From NCBI RefSeq assembly GCF_963676735.1, contig NZ_OY781464.1, forward strand, positions 4,807,001 through 4,871,000: a DNA stretch of 64,000 nucleotides, given 5' to 3'. A program made the translations under genes and the position numbers. Shown piece by piece: positions 9,198 through 16,700 of the stretch (position 1 is the first letter of the stretch; the number at the start of each line of letters is the position of its first letter). Under the pieces are notes generated by a model, which saw only the letters and a program-made list of their open reading frames with translations, had not been told where the DNA came from and made no database searches. The DNA is from an uncultured Draconibacterium sp. (GTDB taxonomy: Bacteria > Bacteroidota > Bacteroidia > Bacteroidales > Prolixibacteraceae).

Positions 9198-9294
9198 AAC
9201 ACCATGTTTGTTGAATAGTACCTCTAATTTGAACGCTTAAAAGTAACAAATATTTGAACAGACTTTGTACATTTACGAAAAATCGACAGCGCCC

Positions 9295-10419
9295 ATGGTT
9301 ATTGCCGTAAATACCCGTTTATTATTAAAAGGAAAGCTTGAAGGAATAGGTTGGTTTACTTATGAAACTCTCAAGCGAATGACGATTAACCATCCGGAAC
9401 ATGAGTTTATTTTTATTTTCGACCGGGCCTATAGTCAAGACTTTATTTTTGCAGAAAATGTAACTCCTGTGGTAATTGGACCACCTACGCGTCATCCGGT
9501 TTTATGGTATTTGTGGTTTGAATACCAGATTCCAAGGGTGCTCAAAAAGTACAAAGCAGATTTGTTTCTCTCGCCCGATGGGTATTTGTCGCAACGTACC
9601 ACGGTGCCGCAACTTGGTGTAATTCACGATATTAATTTTGTGCATCGGCCCGATGATTTGCCTTGGTTAAAGGCAAAGTATTACAACCATTATTTTCCAA
9701 AATTTGCAAGTTTGGCTAAACGTATTGCCACTGTTTCTTTTTACTCAAAAGAAGATATTACCCGGTCGTTTAAGGTTGATTATGATAAAATTGACGTTGT
9801 TTACGATGGTATTAATCAGATATTTGAGCCCATTTCGGAGGCCGAGAAGCAAAAAGCACGTGAAACTTATGCGGGTGGCTCAGAGTATTTTTTATTTGTT
9901 GGCGCCTTGCATCCCCGAAAAAATGTGTGTGGCTTGTTAAAAGCCTTTGATGCTTTTAAAAGTGTGGTTAACGATCGGACAAAACTGGTTATTGTTGGCG
10001 GAGAGATGCACAAAACAGGGCCAATTTTTGAGACTTACGAAAATATGCGGCATAAAAGCGATGTGGTTTTTACCGGGCGGGTAGCAACACGCGATTTGCA
10101 TGATATATTTGGTGGAGCGTTGGCATTGGCTTTTGTTCCGTTTTTTGAAGGTTTTGGAATTCCAATTGTTGAGGCAATGAGTGCCGGTATCCCGGTTATT
10201 TGTTCCAATACCACATCGATACCCGAGGTTGGAGGAAACGCTGTGCTTTATGCCGATCCGCTGAAGATTGACCAGATTACCGACGCAATGCTACGCATTT
10301 ATAACAATCCTGAGTTGCAAAAAGAATTAGTGGAAAAAGGTTTTGTGCAAAAAAATAAATTTAGTTGGGATGAAACAGCCCGCTTACTGTGGATGAGTGT
10401 TGAGAAGTCTCTTCAGTAA
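9295..10419 (+). CDS. GT4-family glycosyltransferase
   Basis: The 374-residue retaining glycosyltransferase starts at ATG 9295 (MVIAVNTRLLLKGKLEG); the frame can be extended ten codons to a TTG. The GT-B fold is shown by an N-terminal Rossmann half with GIGWFTYETLKRM, a central FVGALHPRKNVCGLLKAF, and the nucleotide-sugar-binding FFEGFGIPIVEAMSAGIPVICS with the E-x7-E signature. It is divergent from the flippase gene, so surface polysaccharide or glycolipid synthesis is likely. Donor and acceptor cannot be read from the sequence. Confidence 0.88.
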   Translation: MVIAVNTRLLLKGKLEGIGWFTYETLKRMTINHPEHEFIFIFDRAYSQDFIFAENVTPVVIGPPTRHPVLWYLWFEYQIPRVLKKYKADLFLSPDGYLSQRTTVPQLGVIHDINFVHRPDDLPWLKAKYYNHYFPKFASLAKRIATVSFYSKEDITRSFKVDYDKIDVVYDGINQIFEPISEAEKQKARETYAGGSEYFLFVGALHPRKNVCGLLKAFDAFKSVVNDRTKLVIVGGEMHKTGPIFETYENMRHKSDVVFTGRVATRDLHDIFGGALALAFVPFFEGFGIPIVEAMSAGIPVICSNTTSIPEVGGNAVLYADPLKIDQITDAMLRIYNNPELQKELVEKGFVQKNKFSWDETARLLWMSVEKSLQ

Positions 10420-10489
10420 CACTTTAAATAGCAGAAACAAACAATTTATCAGTTTAACTTTGCTACAGTTTTAGCTTTACCTTCTTAAA

Positions 10490-11101
10490 ATGGAAAAACA
10501 AAAACTACTTCCTTTTTATAAACAAAATACCATTGAGGCCGGATGTGATGAGGCTGGGCGAGGATGTTTGGCCGGCCCCGTTTTTGCAGCCGCTGTAATT
10601 CTGCCACAAAACTTTGAAAATGAGCTGCTAAACGATTCAAAAAAACTGAGCGAAAAGCAACGCTATCAACTTCGTCCAATTGTTGAACAACAGGCCTTGG
10701 CCTATGCAGTGGCGGCTGTTGACAATCGGGAAATTGACGAGGTAAATATCTTGAATGCTTCGTTTTTAGCGATGAACCGGGCAGTTACACAACTTGAAAT
10801 AGAGCCGCAACACCTGCTGATTGATGGAAACCGTTTCAGAACAAAAAGTAAAATACCTTATACCTGCATGATAAAAGGCGATGGCCGTTTTTATTCCATT
10901 GCGGCAGCTTCAATTCTTGCCAAAACCTATCGCGATGATTTTATGGCAAAGATCCACCAGGAATATCCTCAATTCGCTTGGAATAAAAACAAAGGTTACC
11001 CGACAAAAGCACACCGCGAGGCCATAAAAGCACATGGCCCAACTCCTTATCATCGAATGACTTTTCGCTTGTTAGACGAGCAACTTTCGCTTGATTTCTA
11101 A
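10490..11101 (+). CDS. rnhB: Ribonuclease HII
   Basis: The 203-residue protein cleaves RNA in RNA-DNA hybrids and at single misincorporated ribonucleotides. The N-terminal AGCDEAGRGCLAGPVFAAAV carries the DExGRG signature with the first two catalytic acids; LLIDGN and AAASILAKTYRD supply the rest of the DEDD site, and YPTKAH is the typical C-terminal motif. Its length is normal. RNase HI is also encoded in this window, so both types are present. Confidence 0.97.
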   Translation: MEKQKLLPFYKQNTIEAGCDEAGRGCLAGPVFAAAVILPQNFENELLNDSKKLSEKQRYQLRPIVEQQALAYAVAAVDNREIDEVNILNASFLAMNRAVTQLEIEPQHLLIDGNRFRTKSKIPYTCMIKGDGRFYSIAAASILAKTYRDDFMAKIHQEYPQFAWNKNKGYPTKAHREAIKAHGPTPYHRMTFRLLDEQLSLDF

Positions 11102-11179
11102 TTTTTTTTATGCCCCCGGGCAACGTTTTGTACCTAACTTGCATTTTTAGGTTGAAAACAAATTGCAAGATAAGGCTTC

Positions 11180-11719
11180 GTGAAGGTTCAAAAATTAATT
11201 CATAATAGCGCAAAAGGCGACCAACGGGCACAAAAACAGTTTTTCGACAGGTATGCCGACCAACTGTTTGCAGTGGCAAAACGTTATGCCGTTTCGCATG
11301 AGCTGGCCGAAGAGGCGTTGTTTCAGGCCTTCCTCAAAATTTTTGAGAAGCTACCGGAATTTGAATTTATAAATGAGACGGCTTTTTATAGCTGGTTAAA
11401 ACGAATAGTAATTAACCAGTGCCTTATGAGCAGGCGAAAAGAATTGAATACACTTTATAAATTGGAAACGATTGACGAGGAGAGGCACGACACCCTGTTT
11501 TATGAAGAAAGTAACCACGAAGCTTTAATTGAGCTGGTAAATGAACTGCCGGATGGATACCGAACGGTGTTTTTAATGAATGCTGTTGATGGTTATGCGC
11601 ATAAAGAAATTGCAAGCATGCTGGGAATAACGGAAAACACTTCGCGCTCGCAGTTTTTTAAAGCAAGAAAACTTTTACAAAAGAAAATTAACAAGGAATA
11701 TGGGCAATCTGGAACATAA
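11180..11719 (+). CDS. ECF-type RNA polymerase sigma factor
   Basis: The 179-residue sigma factor has a region 2 (ELAEEALFQAFLKIFEKL, then AFYSWLKRIVINQCL) and a region 4 helix-turn-helix (LPDGYRTVFLMNAVDGYAHKEIASMLG). It starts at GTG 11180; no ATG fits the region 2 boundary. A CAACGTTTT block at 11121-11129 could be part of an autoregulated ECF -35 element, which is inference. The next gene overlaps its stop by 20 bases and encodes a single-span membrane protein, the usual position for an anti-sigma factor. Confidence 0.9.
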   Translation: MKVQKLIHNSAKGDQRAQKQFFDRYADQLFAVAKRYAVSHELAEEALFQAFLKIFEKLPEFEFINETAFYSWLKRIVINQCLMSRRKELNTLYKLETIDEERHDTLFYEESNHEALIELVNELPDGYRTVFLMNAVDGYAHKEIASMLGITENTSRSQFFKARKLLQKKINKEYGQSGT

Positions 11720-12398
11720 CATAAAAGAGGCATTTGCCGCACAGGATGCCAATTCAAAAATGGCGAATAAGGAGGAACTTTGGAGCCGCCTGGCTACCAC
11801 AATGCATCAGCGAAAAGGGGGAGCGGCATTTTGGCGCGTGGCAGCAGTTTTTCTCGGATTGTTGTTAGGTGCAGGCGTTTTTGCGGGCATTGGCAACAGG
11901 GCAAAACAACAGGCCTCCATTGAGAGCTTAACGATTGAAAGGCAGCGTTTGCTTACAGCTGTTGATTCTTTAAAGTTACTGCAGCTTGCGGAAAAAGAGC
12001 CTGTAGTTCAGGTTGTTGAAAAAGAGAGAATAGTTTATCAGGAGAAGATAGTTTACAAAAATACGGGTAAGCCGAATACCGGTTGGGAGCAAAAATACCT
12101 GGCTTTGTCAGATTCAATTCATCAATATTCGAAAACTGAGGATAATTTCCGGCAAGAAATAGAAAACTTAAAAAAGCAGTTGGCAGAAAGCGAACAACAG
12201 GTTTTAGCATTGGAAAAGCAACTTGCCAAAGACAAGGGGAGTCAGCAATCAGCTCCCTTTGAGTTGAAAAGTGAACGGATTCAACTCGATATTCAGAAAA
12301 AACCAACCGTAAAAACGCCCGAAATGGAGATGAAAGTATTTCAGAAAAGTTTTATAGAAAACAGAAACAATTTAAACAAAAACATTTTTAACAAGTAA
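11700..12398 (+). CDS. Membrane-anchored putative anti-sigma factor with coiled coil
   Basis: The 232-residue protein has a short cytoplasmic N-terminus of about 40 residues, one transmembrane segment (about 43-63, AAVFLGLLLGAGVFAGIG), then a long heptad-rich periplasmic part (about 70-185) with EKERIVYQEKIVYKN repeats. It overlaps the ECF sigma stop codon by 20 bases, indicating translational coupling. Position and topology suggest it holds the sigma factor at the membrane. No recognised anti-sigma domain motif such as the ZAS HxxxCxxC is present, so the role is inferred. Confidence 0.65.
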   Translation: MGNLEHNIKEAFAAQDANSKMANKEELWSRLATTMHQRKGGAAFWRVAAVFLGLLLGAGVFAGIGNRAKQQASIESLTIERQRLLTAVDSLKLLQLAEKEPVVQVVEKERIVYQEKIVYKNTGKPNTGWEQKYLALSDSIHQYSKTEDNFRQEIENLKKQLAESEQQVLALEKQLAKDKGSQQSAPFELKSERIQLDIQKKPTVKTPEMEMKVFQKSFIENRNNLNKNIFNK

Positions 12399-12401
12399 GT
12401 C

Positions 12402-13430
12402 ATGAAAACAATTATTACAGTGCTGTTTTTACTCCTTCTTTCGCAAACGGTTTTGGCCATGAAAGGCTACCATAAAGGCGACACTATTTGGTATAAGTTT
12501 GATAATATGCTGATTGAGGTAGCCAGTACTAATGCTATGCGCAAAATTCCCGGAGAAGTGAGCATGGATATTCGAATCCGGCAAATTCAGCAAGTTTTAT
12601 CGGAAATTAATATTGAAGAACCTGCTGAAGATGAGCGGATAATCATAACTTTTCAGGAACAGGGAGAGGATATGTGGGTATGGAATTATAAAGAAATTGC
12701 ATTTGCAAATACGAAAAGGAATAGCAAAACACTGGTTGTTTTTGAAGATGGATCGACCTACGAGAAAGACTATGGGCGTTATTGTGTTTTCTTTTCGTAC
12801 CGCGCCATGGAGATGAAAATTTATGTTGACGAATTGGATGATTTGAACTATTTCTTTTCCGAGAATTTTAAAAACAAAACCAAAATGGCATCAGCATTCC
12901 TTGCAGGCAAATTTGAGGAAAAGGAACGCAAAAAGATAATTGCCTGGTTAGATTTACGGGGCGATGAAGTAAAAGCAAATTTCAGTAGCCGTGGCCAGCA
13001 AAATTACGACATGTTGCTACTATCGGCCGGAATTGGTTCGGGCTGGGTGAAAAACACCTTTGTTTCGGATGTTACCTTGCGTATGGGGCTATCGTTCGGT
13101 AAAAAGGGCTTGTACAAAAATGCCTATTATATTGATTGGAATATGATGTACGATTTTTCGGAATCAAACGACAGCAAATTTTTTGAACTCAACCATTTTG
13201 TTTCGTTAAGCTACGACAGGAACTTTTCAAACAATCCGGAACAGGATAAATGGTATGGATTTTCGGTGGGTTACCTGGTAAAACGAAATAACGATTTTTT
13301 TAAGGAGAATACTTTTCGGATTGCTATCAATAAAAAAGTAAACGATACATTTTCGGTAAAACCCGAGTTGTATTTCAACGATTTCTTTAAAAATGTTTAC
13401 CCCGGAATTCGAGTGTCGGTGGCATTTTAA
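12402..13430 (+). CDS. Exported protein of unknown function in the ECF sigma operon
   Basis: The 342-residue protein has a clear Sec signal peptide (about residues 1-19, cleaved after VLA). The middle is unremarkable. From about residue 195 it becomes rich in alternating aromatic/polar strands (LLLSAGIGSGWVKNTF, TLRMGLSFGKKGLYKNAYY) and ends in VSVAF, which resembles a small outer-membrane beta-barrel. It begins 4 bases after the putative anti-sigma gene and is likely the third gene of the operon. I do not recognise the family; an envelope-stress output is only a guess. Confidence 0.6.
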   Translation: MKTIITVLFLLLLSQTVLAMKGYHKGDTIWYKFDNMLIEVASTNAMRKIPGEVSMDIRIRQIQQVLSEINIEEPAEDERIIITFQEQGEDMWVWNYKEIAFANTKRNSKTLVVFEDGSTYEKDYGRYCVFFSYRAMEMKIYVDELDDLNYFFSENFKNKTKMASAFLAGKFEEKERKKIIAWLDLRGDEVKANFSSRGQQNYDMLLLSAGIGSGWVKNTFVSDVTLRMGLSFGKKGLYKNAYYIDWNMMYDFSESNDSKFFELNHFVSLSYDRNFSNNPEQDKWYGFSVGYLVKRNNDFFKENTFRIAINKKVNDTFSVKPELYFNDFFKNVYPGIRVSVAF

Positions 13431-13452
13431 AAACAAAAAACAATTCAATCCA

Positions 13453-13483
13453 GTGATAGTATGGCTCAAAGTCATGCTATCAC
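13453..13483. terminator. Hairpin between convergent genes
   Basis: GTGATAGTATG (13453-13463) and CATGCTATCAC (13473-13483) form an 11-bp stem with one G-T wobble. It sits between the plus-strand ECF operon and the minus-strand psd gene, overlapping the psd stop. T-runs nearby are weak, so it is a probable rather than certain bidirectional terminator. Confidence 0.5.
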
Positions 13484-14373
13484 GTCTTTCCTGAAGAAGC
13501 AATTTTTTCGCCAACCTTAACGGTGGTTTCCATGCCTTTTTTTGTGTTTTCTATCAGGTCGGCATCAAAGGTGATTGTTCCTTTTTCGAACAACAAAACC
13601 AGTGTTGATCCGCCAAACGAAAAATAACCTTTTTCGTCTCCTTTTTTTACCTCGGAATTAGCCGGGTAGGTTTGCGTTATTCCTCCAACCATTGTTGCGC
13701 CAACATCAACAATCAGGATGTCGCCATATTCTTTGGTTGAAAGTGTGCAGTGTTCGCGTTTGTTTTCGCAAAAAATGCGTAAGCTGCCCCGCAAAGCCAA
13801 TGGCGATACCGAAAAGTAGTGCCCGTTTATTTTTACCGACTGGGAAGCAATACCGTTGGCCGGAAAGTGGTAGCGGTGGTAGTCGGCAGGGGCAAGGCGA
13901 ATAATCGCCATCGATCCGTTCAAATATTTTTTAGCCAGATTTTTATCCTGAAGAAAGGTTGCTAAGGTAAACTCAGCGCCTTTAACAAAAAAAGAAGACA
14001 GCTCTTTTTGTGAGGGAAACACGAGTATTTTTCCATCGGCAGGCGAAACAATTTCTGCTTCAATTGGGCGGACTTCGGGTTTAATCTTTCGGTAAAAAAA
14101 GTCGTTAAACGAATTGTAATCTTCTATGTTGCTTCGTCGGTACTCGCTTAAATCAATGTTCTGGTCTTTCACAAAACCGGGAATTCGTTTTGAAGAGAAA
14201 GCTGTGTTCATATACCAGCCACCCAAAGCCGATACAATTTTACGTTTAAAAAGAAGCTGTAAAGCCGCTTTCCCTGAACCCGAAGTGTAAAGCCATTTTA
14301 AAGTACCTTCGCTGGGTACATTTTCTGTCTTTCTTTCTCCACTTGTCCTGTCAATGTATTCAATCTTGTCCAT
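13480..14373 (-). CDS. psd: Phosphatidylserine decarboxylase
   Basis: This enzyme converts phosphatidylserine to phosphatidylethanolamine at the membrane. Starting at ATG 14373 gives 297 residues beginning MDKIEYIDRTSGE, as in the Clostridium-type long Psd family. Visible motifs are VSPADGKI, the histidine block APADYHRYHFP, VDVGATMVGGI and the self-cleavage site FGGSTLVLLF, where GGST replaces the common LGST; Ser would become the pyruvoyl group. The frame stays open 45 codons further upstream and encodes a lipoprotein-like leader (see finding). The gene is convergent with the ECF operon. Confidence 0.9.
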   Translation of the reverse strand: MDKIEYIDRTSGERKTENVPSEGTLKWLYTSGSGKAALQLLFKRKIVSALGGWYMNTAFSSKRIPGFVKDQNIDLSEYRRSNIEDYNSFNDFFYRKIKPEVRPIEAEIVSPADGKILVFPSQKELSSFFVKGAEFTLATFLQDKNLAKKYLNGSMAIIRLAPADYHRYHFPANGIASQSVKINGHYFSVSPLALRGSLRIFCENKREHCTLSTKEYGDILIVDVGATMVGGITQTYPANSEVKKGDEKGYFSFGGSTLVLLFEKGTITFDADLIENTKKGMETTVKVGEKIASSGKT

Positions 14374-14599
14374 GTTTGTATTTTCCCGGGCATTATCAGT
14401 CAGCGTGGCTTCCTGCCTGTTACAGGCAAAAAGATGGATGCACAAAACAATACTCAGCAATTTAATAATCTTCAAACTTAAACCTTGTAGTAAATAATTA
14501 ACAAGCAAAGTTAATGCTTCGCAGCAGAAAATGTGTAAACGGCTTGTATTTAGTTCAAAATGTTTACTTTTACATTTTGGGTAACCAAAAAATATTTCA

Positions 14600-15991
14600 A
14601 TGCAATCTCATTTCGATGTAATAATAGTTGGTGCCGGTCCTGCCGGCATTTTTACTGCTTACGAATTAGTAAAAACCAAGCCCGGGCTAAAAATTCTGAT
14701 GCTCGAAAAAGGCCCGAATATTTATAAACGAAAGTGTCCAAAACATACCAATGGAGGTGTTTGTGTTCATTGTAAACCCTGCAATATTACAACAGGGTGG
14801 GCCGGGGCAGGAGCATTTTCAGATGGCAAGCTGTCGCTGTCGCACGAAGTTGGTGGAACCATTTCAGACTTCATTGGCATTGAGGCAACCAACGAACTGA
14901 TAAAATATACCGACCGGATTTACCTTGAATTCGGTGGCGATCCGGCTGTGCATGGCGAAGAGATTACACCGGCTATGCGCGAAATTCAGAAAAAATCAAT
15001 CGAAGCTAATCTTCGCCTGGTACATTGCCCCGTTCGTCATCTCGGAACCGAAAAAACACAATCGCTTTACAAAGCACTCTACGATTTTATTGTGAAACAA
15101 GGGGTAGAGGTTCTTTTCAGAAAACCGGCACTCGATTTTGAATTTGATAACAGTACCATTACCGCAGTGCTTACCAAAGATACGAAGTACAGTGCTGATA
15201 ATGTGGTTGTTGCCGTTGGCCGCGAAGGGTCGGACTGGCTATTAAAAAAGTGTGAGCAACACAACATCGGCACCGAAGTAGGAATTGTTGATATTGGCGT
15301 GCGTGTAGAATGCCGCAACGAAATTATGCAGGAAATTAACGATAATTTCTACGAAGCCAAACTGGTGCATTACACCAAAACTTTTGATGATAAGGTACGC
15401 ACATTCTGTTCAAATCCAGGTGGTTTTGTATCATCAGAGTATTACGATAATAATTTGGCAGTGGTTAACGGGCACAGTTACAAAGACCTGAAAAGTAGCA
15501 ATACCAATTTTGCGTTGTTGGTTTCGCAAAAATTTACCGAGCCTTTTAATGCGCCAATCGAGTATGGTAAGCATGTTGCCGATATGGCCAATATGCTTAC
15601 GCAACATAAAATTTTGGTACAACGGTTTGGCGACCTTATCCGTGGCAGGCGAACAACACCCGAGCGGCTTATCCGTAATAACATTATTCCTACCCTGAAA
15701 GATGCTGTACCCGGCGATTTAAGCCTTGTGCTTCCGTACAGAATAATGACTGATATTGTTGAAATGATACAGGCATTGGATAAAGTTAGCCCCGGTTTGG
15801 CTAGCGATGAAACATTGCTTTACGGTATTGAAGTGAAATTTTATTCGAATAAAATTAAGGTGAATAAAGCTTTTCGGACGGATAGTATTAAAAATCTGTA
15901 CGTTGGAGGCGATGGGGCAGGCATTACCCGCGGCCTGATGCAGGCATCGGTTAACGGCATATTAATGGCCCGCGAAATTGTAAACCAATAA
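14600..15991 (+). CDS. FAD-dependent oxidoreductase of the COG2509 type
   Basis: The 463-residue flavoprotein starts with a dinucleotide-binding fold (DVIIVGAGPAGIFTAYELV) and continues with a cysteine-rich block (CPKHTNGGVCVHCKPCNITTG, residues about 48-68) followed by GWAGAGAFSDGKLSLS, a pattern of this uncharacterised family of FAD-dependent dehydrogenases. Near the C-terminus, NLYVGGDGAGITRGLMQAS closes the FAD site. Substrate and pathway are unknown. It stands alone, divergent from psd and convergent with rnhA. Confidence 0.85.
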   Translation: MQSHFDVIIVGAGPAGIFTAYELVKTKPGLKILMLEKGPNIYKRKCPKHTNGGVCVHCKPCNITTGWAGAGAFSDGKLSLSHEVGGTISDFIGIEATNELIKYTDRIYLEFGGDPAVHGEEITPAMREIQKKSIEANLRLVHCPVRHLGTEKTQSLYKALYDFIVKQGVEVLFRKPALDFEFDNSTITAVLTKDTKYSADNVVVAVGREGSDWLLKKCEQHNIGTEVGIVDIGVRVECRNEIMQEINDNFYEAKLVHYTKTFDDKVRTFCSNPGGFVSSEYYDNNLAVVNGHSYKDLKSSNTNFALLVSQKFTEPFNAPIEYGKHVADMANMLTQHKILVQRFGDLIRGRRTTPERLIRNNIIPTLKDAVPGDLSLVLPYRIMTDIVEMIQALDKVSPGLASDETLLYGIEVKFYSNKIKVNKAFRTDSIKNLYVGGDGAGITRGLMQASVNGILMAREIVNQ

Positions 15992-16072
15992 TACCGCATA
16001 CTGTTATGGTGATTTTGAGGATATAGAATTCAGCTACTTATTCCTGGTGCTCAAAGCTGTTTTAAACAGTTC

Positions 16073-16534
16073 TTAATTTGGCTGGTAACCTTTGTCTTCA
16101 AGCAAGTCGGTTTGCAACGACGCTTCAACGGCAAGCTCATCGCAGCGTTCGTTTAACGGATTGTTGGCGTGGCCCTTTACCCACACAAATTTTACCACGT
16201 GTTGTTTGTAAATCTCGAGGAAGCGCATCCACAGGTCGGCATTTTTTTTGCCTTTAAAACGTTTTTTTAACCAGTTAAAAACCCAGCCTTTTTCTACTGC
16301 GTCGGCCACATATTTCGAGTCGGTATAAATGGTGACCTCGCTGCCCGGAATTTTAAGCGTTTCCAAGGCAACAATTACCGCAAGCAATTCCATGCGGTTG
16401 TTGGTGGTTAGTTTATACCCTTCGGATAGTTCTTTGCGGTATTGACCCGAGAGTAAAACAATGCCGTATCCGCCGGGGCCGGGATTTCCACGCGCCGCTC
16501 CATCGGTATATATGGTTATTTTTGGACGAGCCAT
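16073..16534 (-). CDS. rnhA: Ribonuclease HI
   Basis: The 153-residue enzyme degrades RNA in RNA-DNA hybrids. The DEDD catalytic set is visible: Asp in ITIYTDGAARGNPGPGGYG, Glu in TTNNRMELLAVIVAL, Asp in VTIYTDSKYVADAV and Asp in NERCDELAVEA. The basic handle KKRFKGKKNADLW is also present, so it is the E. coli-like type with the protrusion. Length is normal. Confidence 0.96.
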   Translation of the reverse strand: MARPKITIYTDGAARGNPGPGGYGIVLLSGQYRKELSEGYKLTTNNRMELLAVIVALETLKIPGSEVTIYTDSKYVADAVEKGWVFNWLKKRFKGKKNADLWMRFLEIYKQHVVKFVWVKGHANNPLNERCDELAVEASLQTDLLEDKGYQPN

Positions 16535-16650
16535 TTTTATTTATTGCAGTGAGATTAGAAGTACAAAGAAGTGAGTATTCTTTTTAATAAACAAACTTTG
16601 TTTTTATTCTTCTCATTGCTCACTATTCCTAATCTTAGGTATGAGCAACA

Positions 16651-16680
16651 AAAAACCCCGCCAAAATTGACGAGGTTTTT
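16651..16680 (-). terminator. Terminator of the S46 peptidase gene
   Basis: AAAAACCCCGCC and GACGAGGTTTTT pair with two wobbles over a 6-base loop. Read on the minus strand the stem is followed by a run of T, placing it about 20 bases after the S46 stop codon. It can also act on the plus strand. Confidence 0.8.
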
Positions 16681-16700
16681 ACTAAATATTTTGAATCCGC

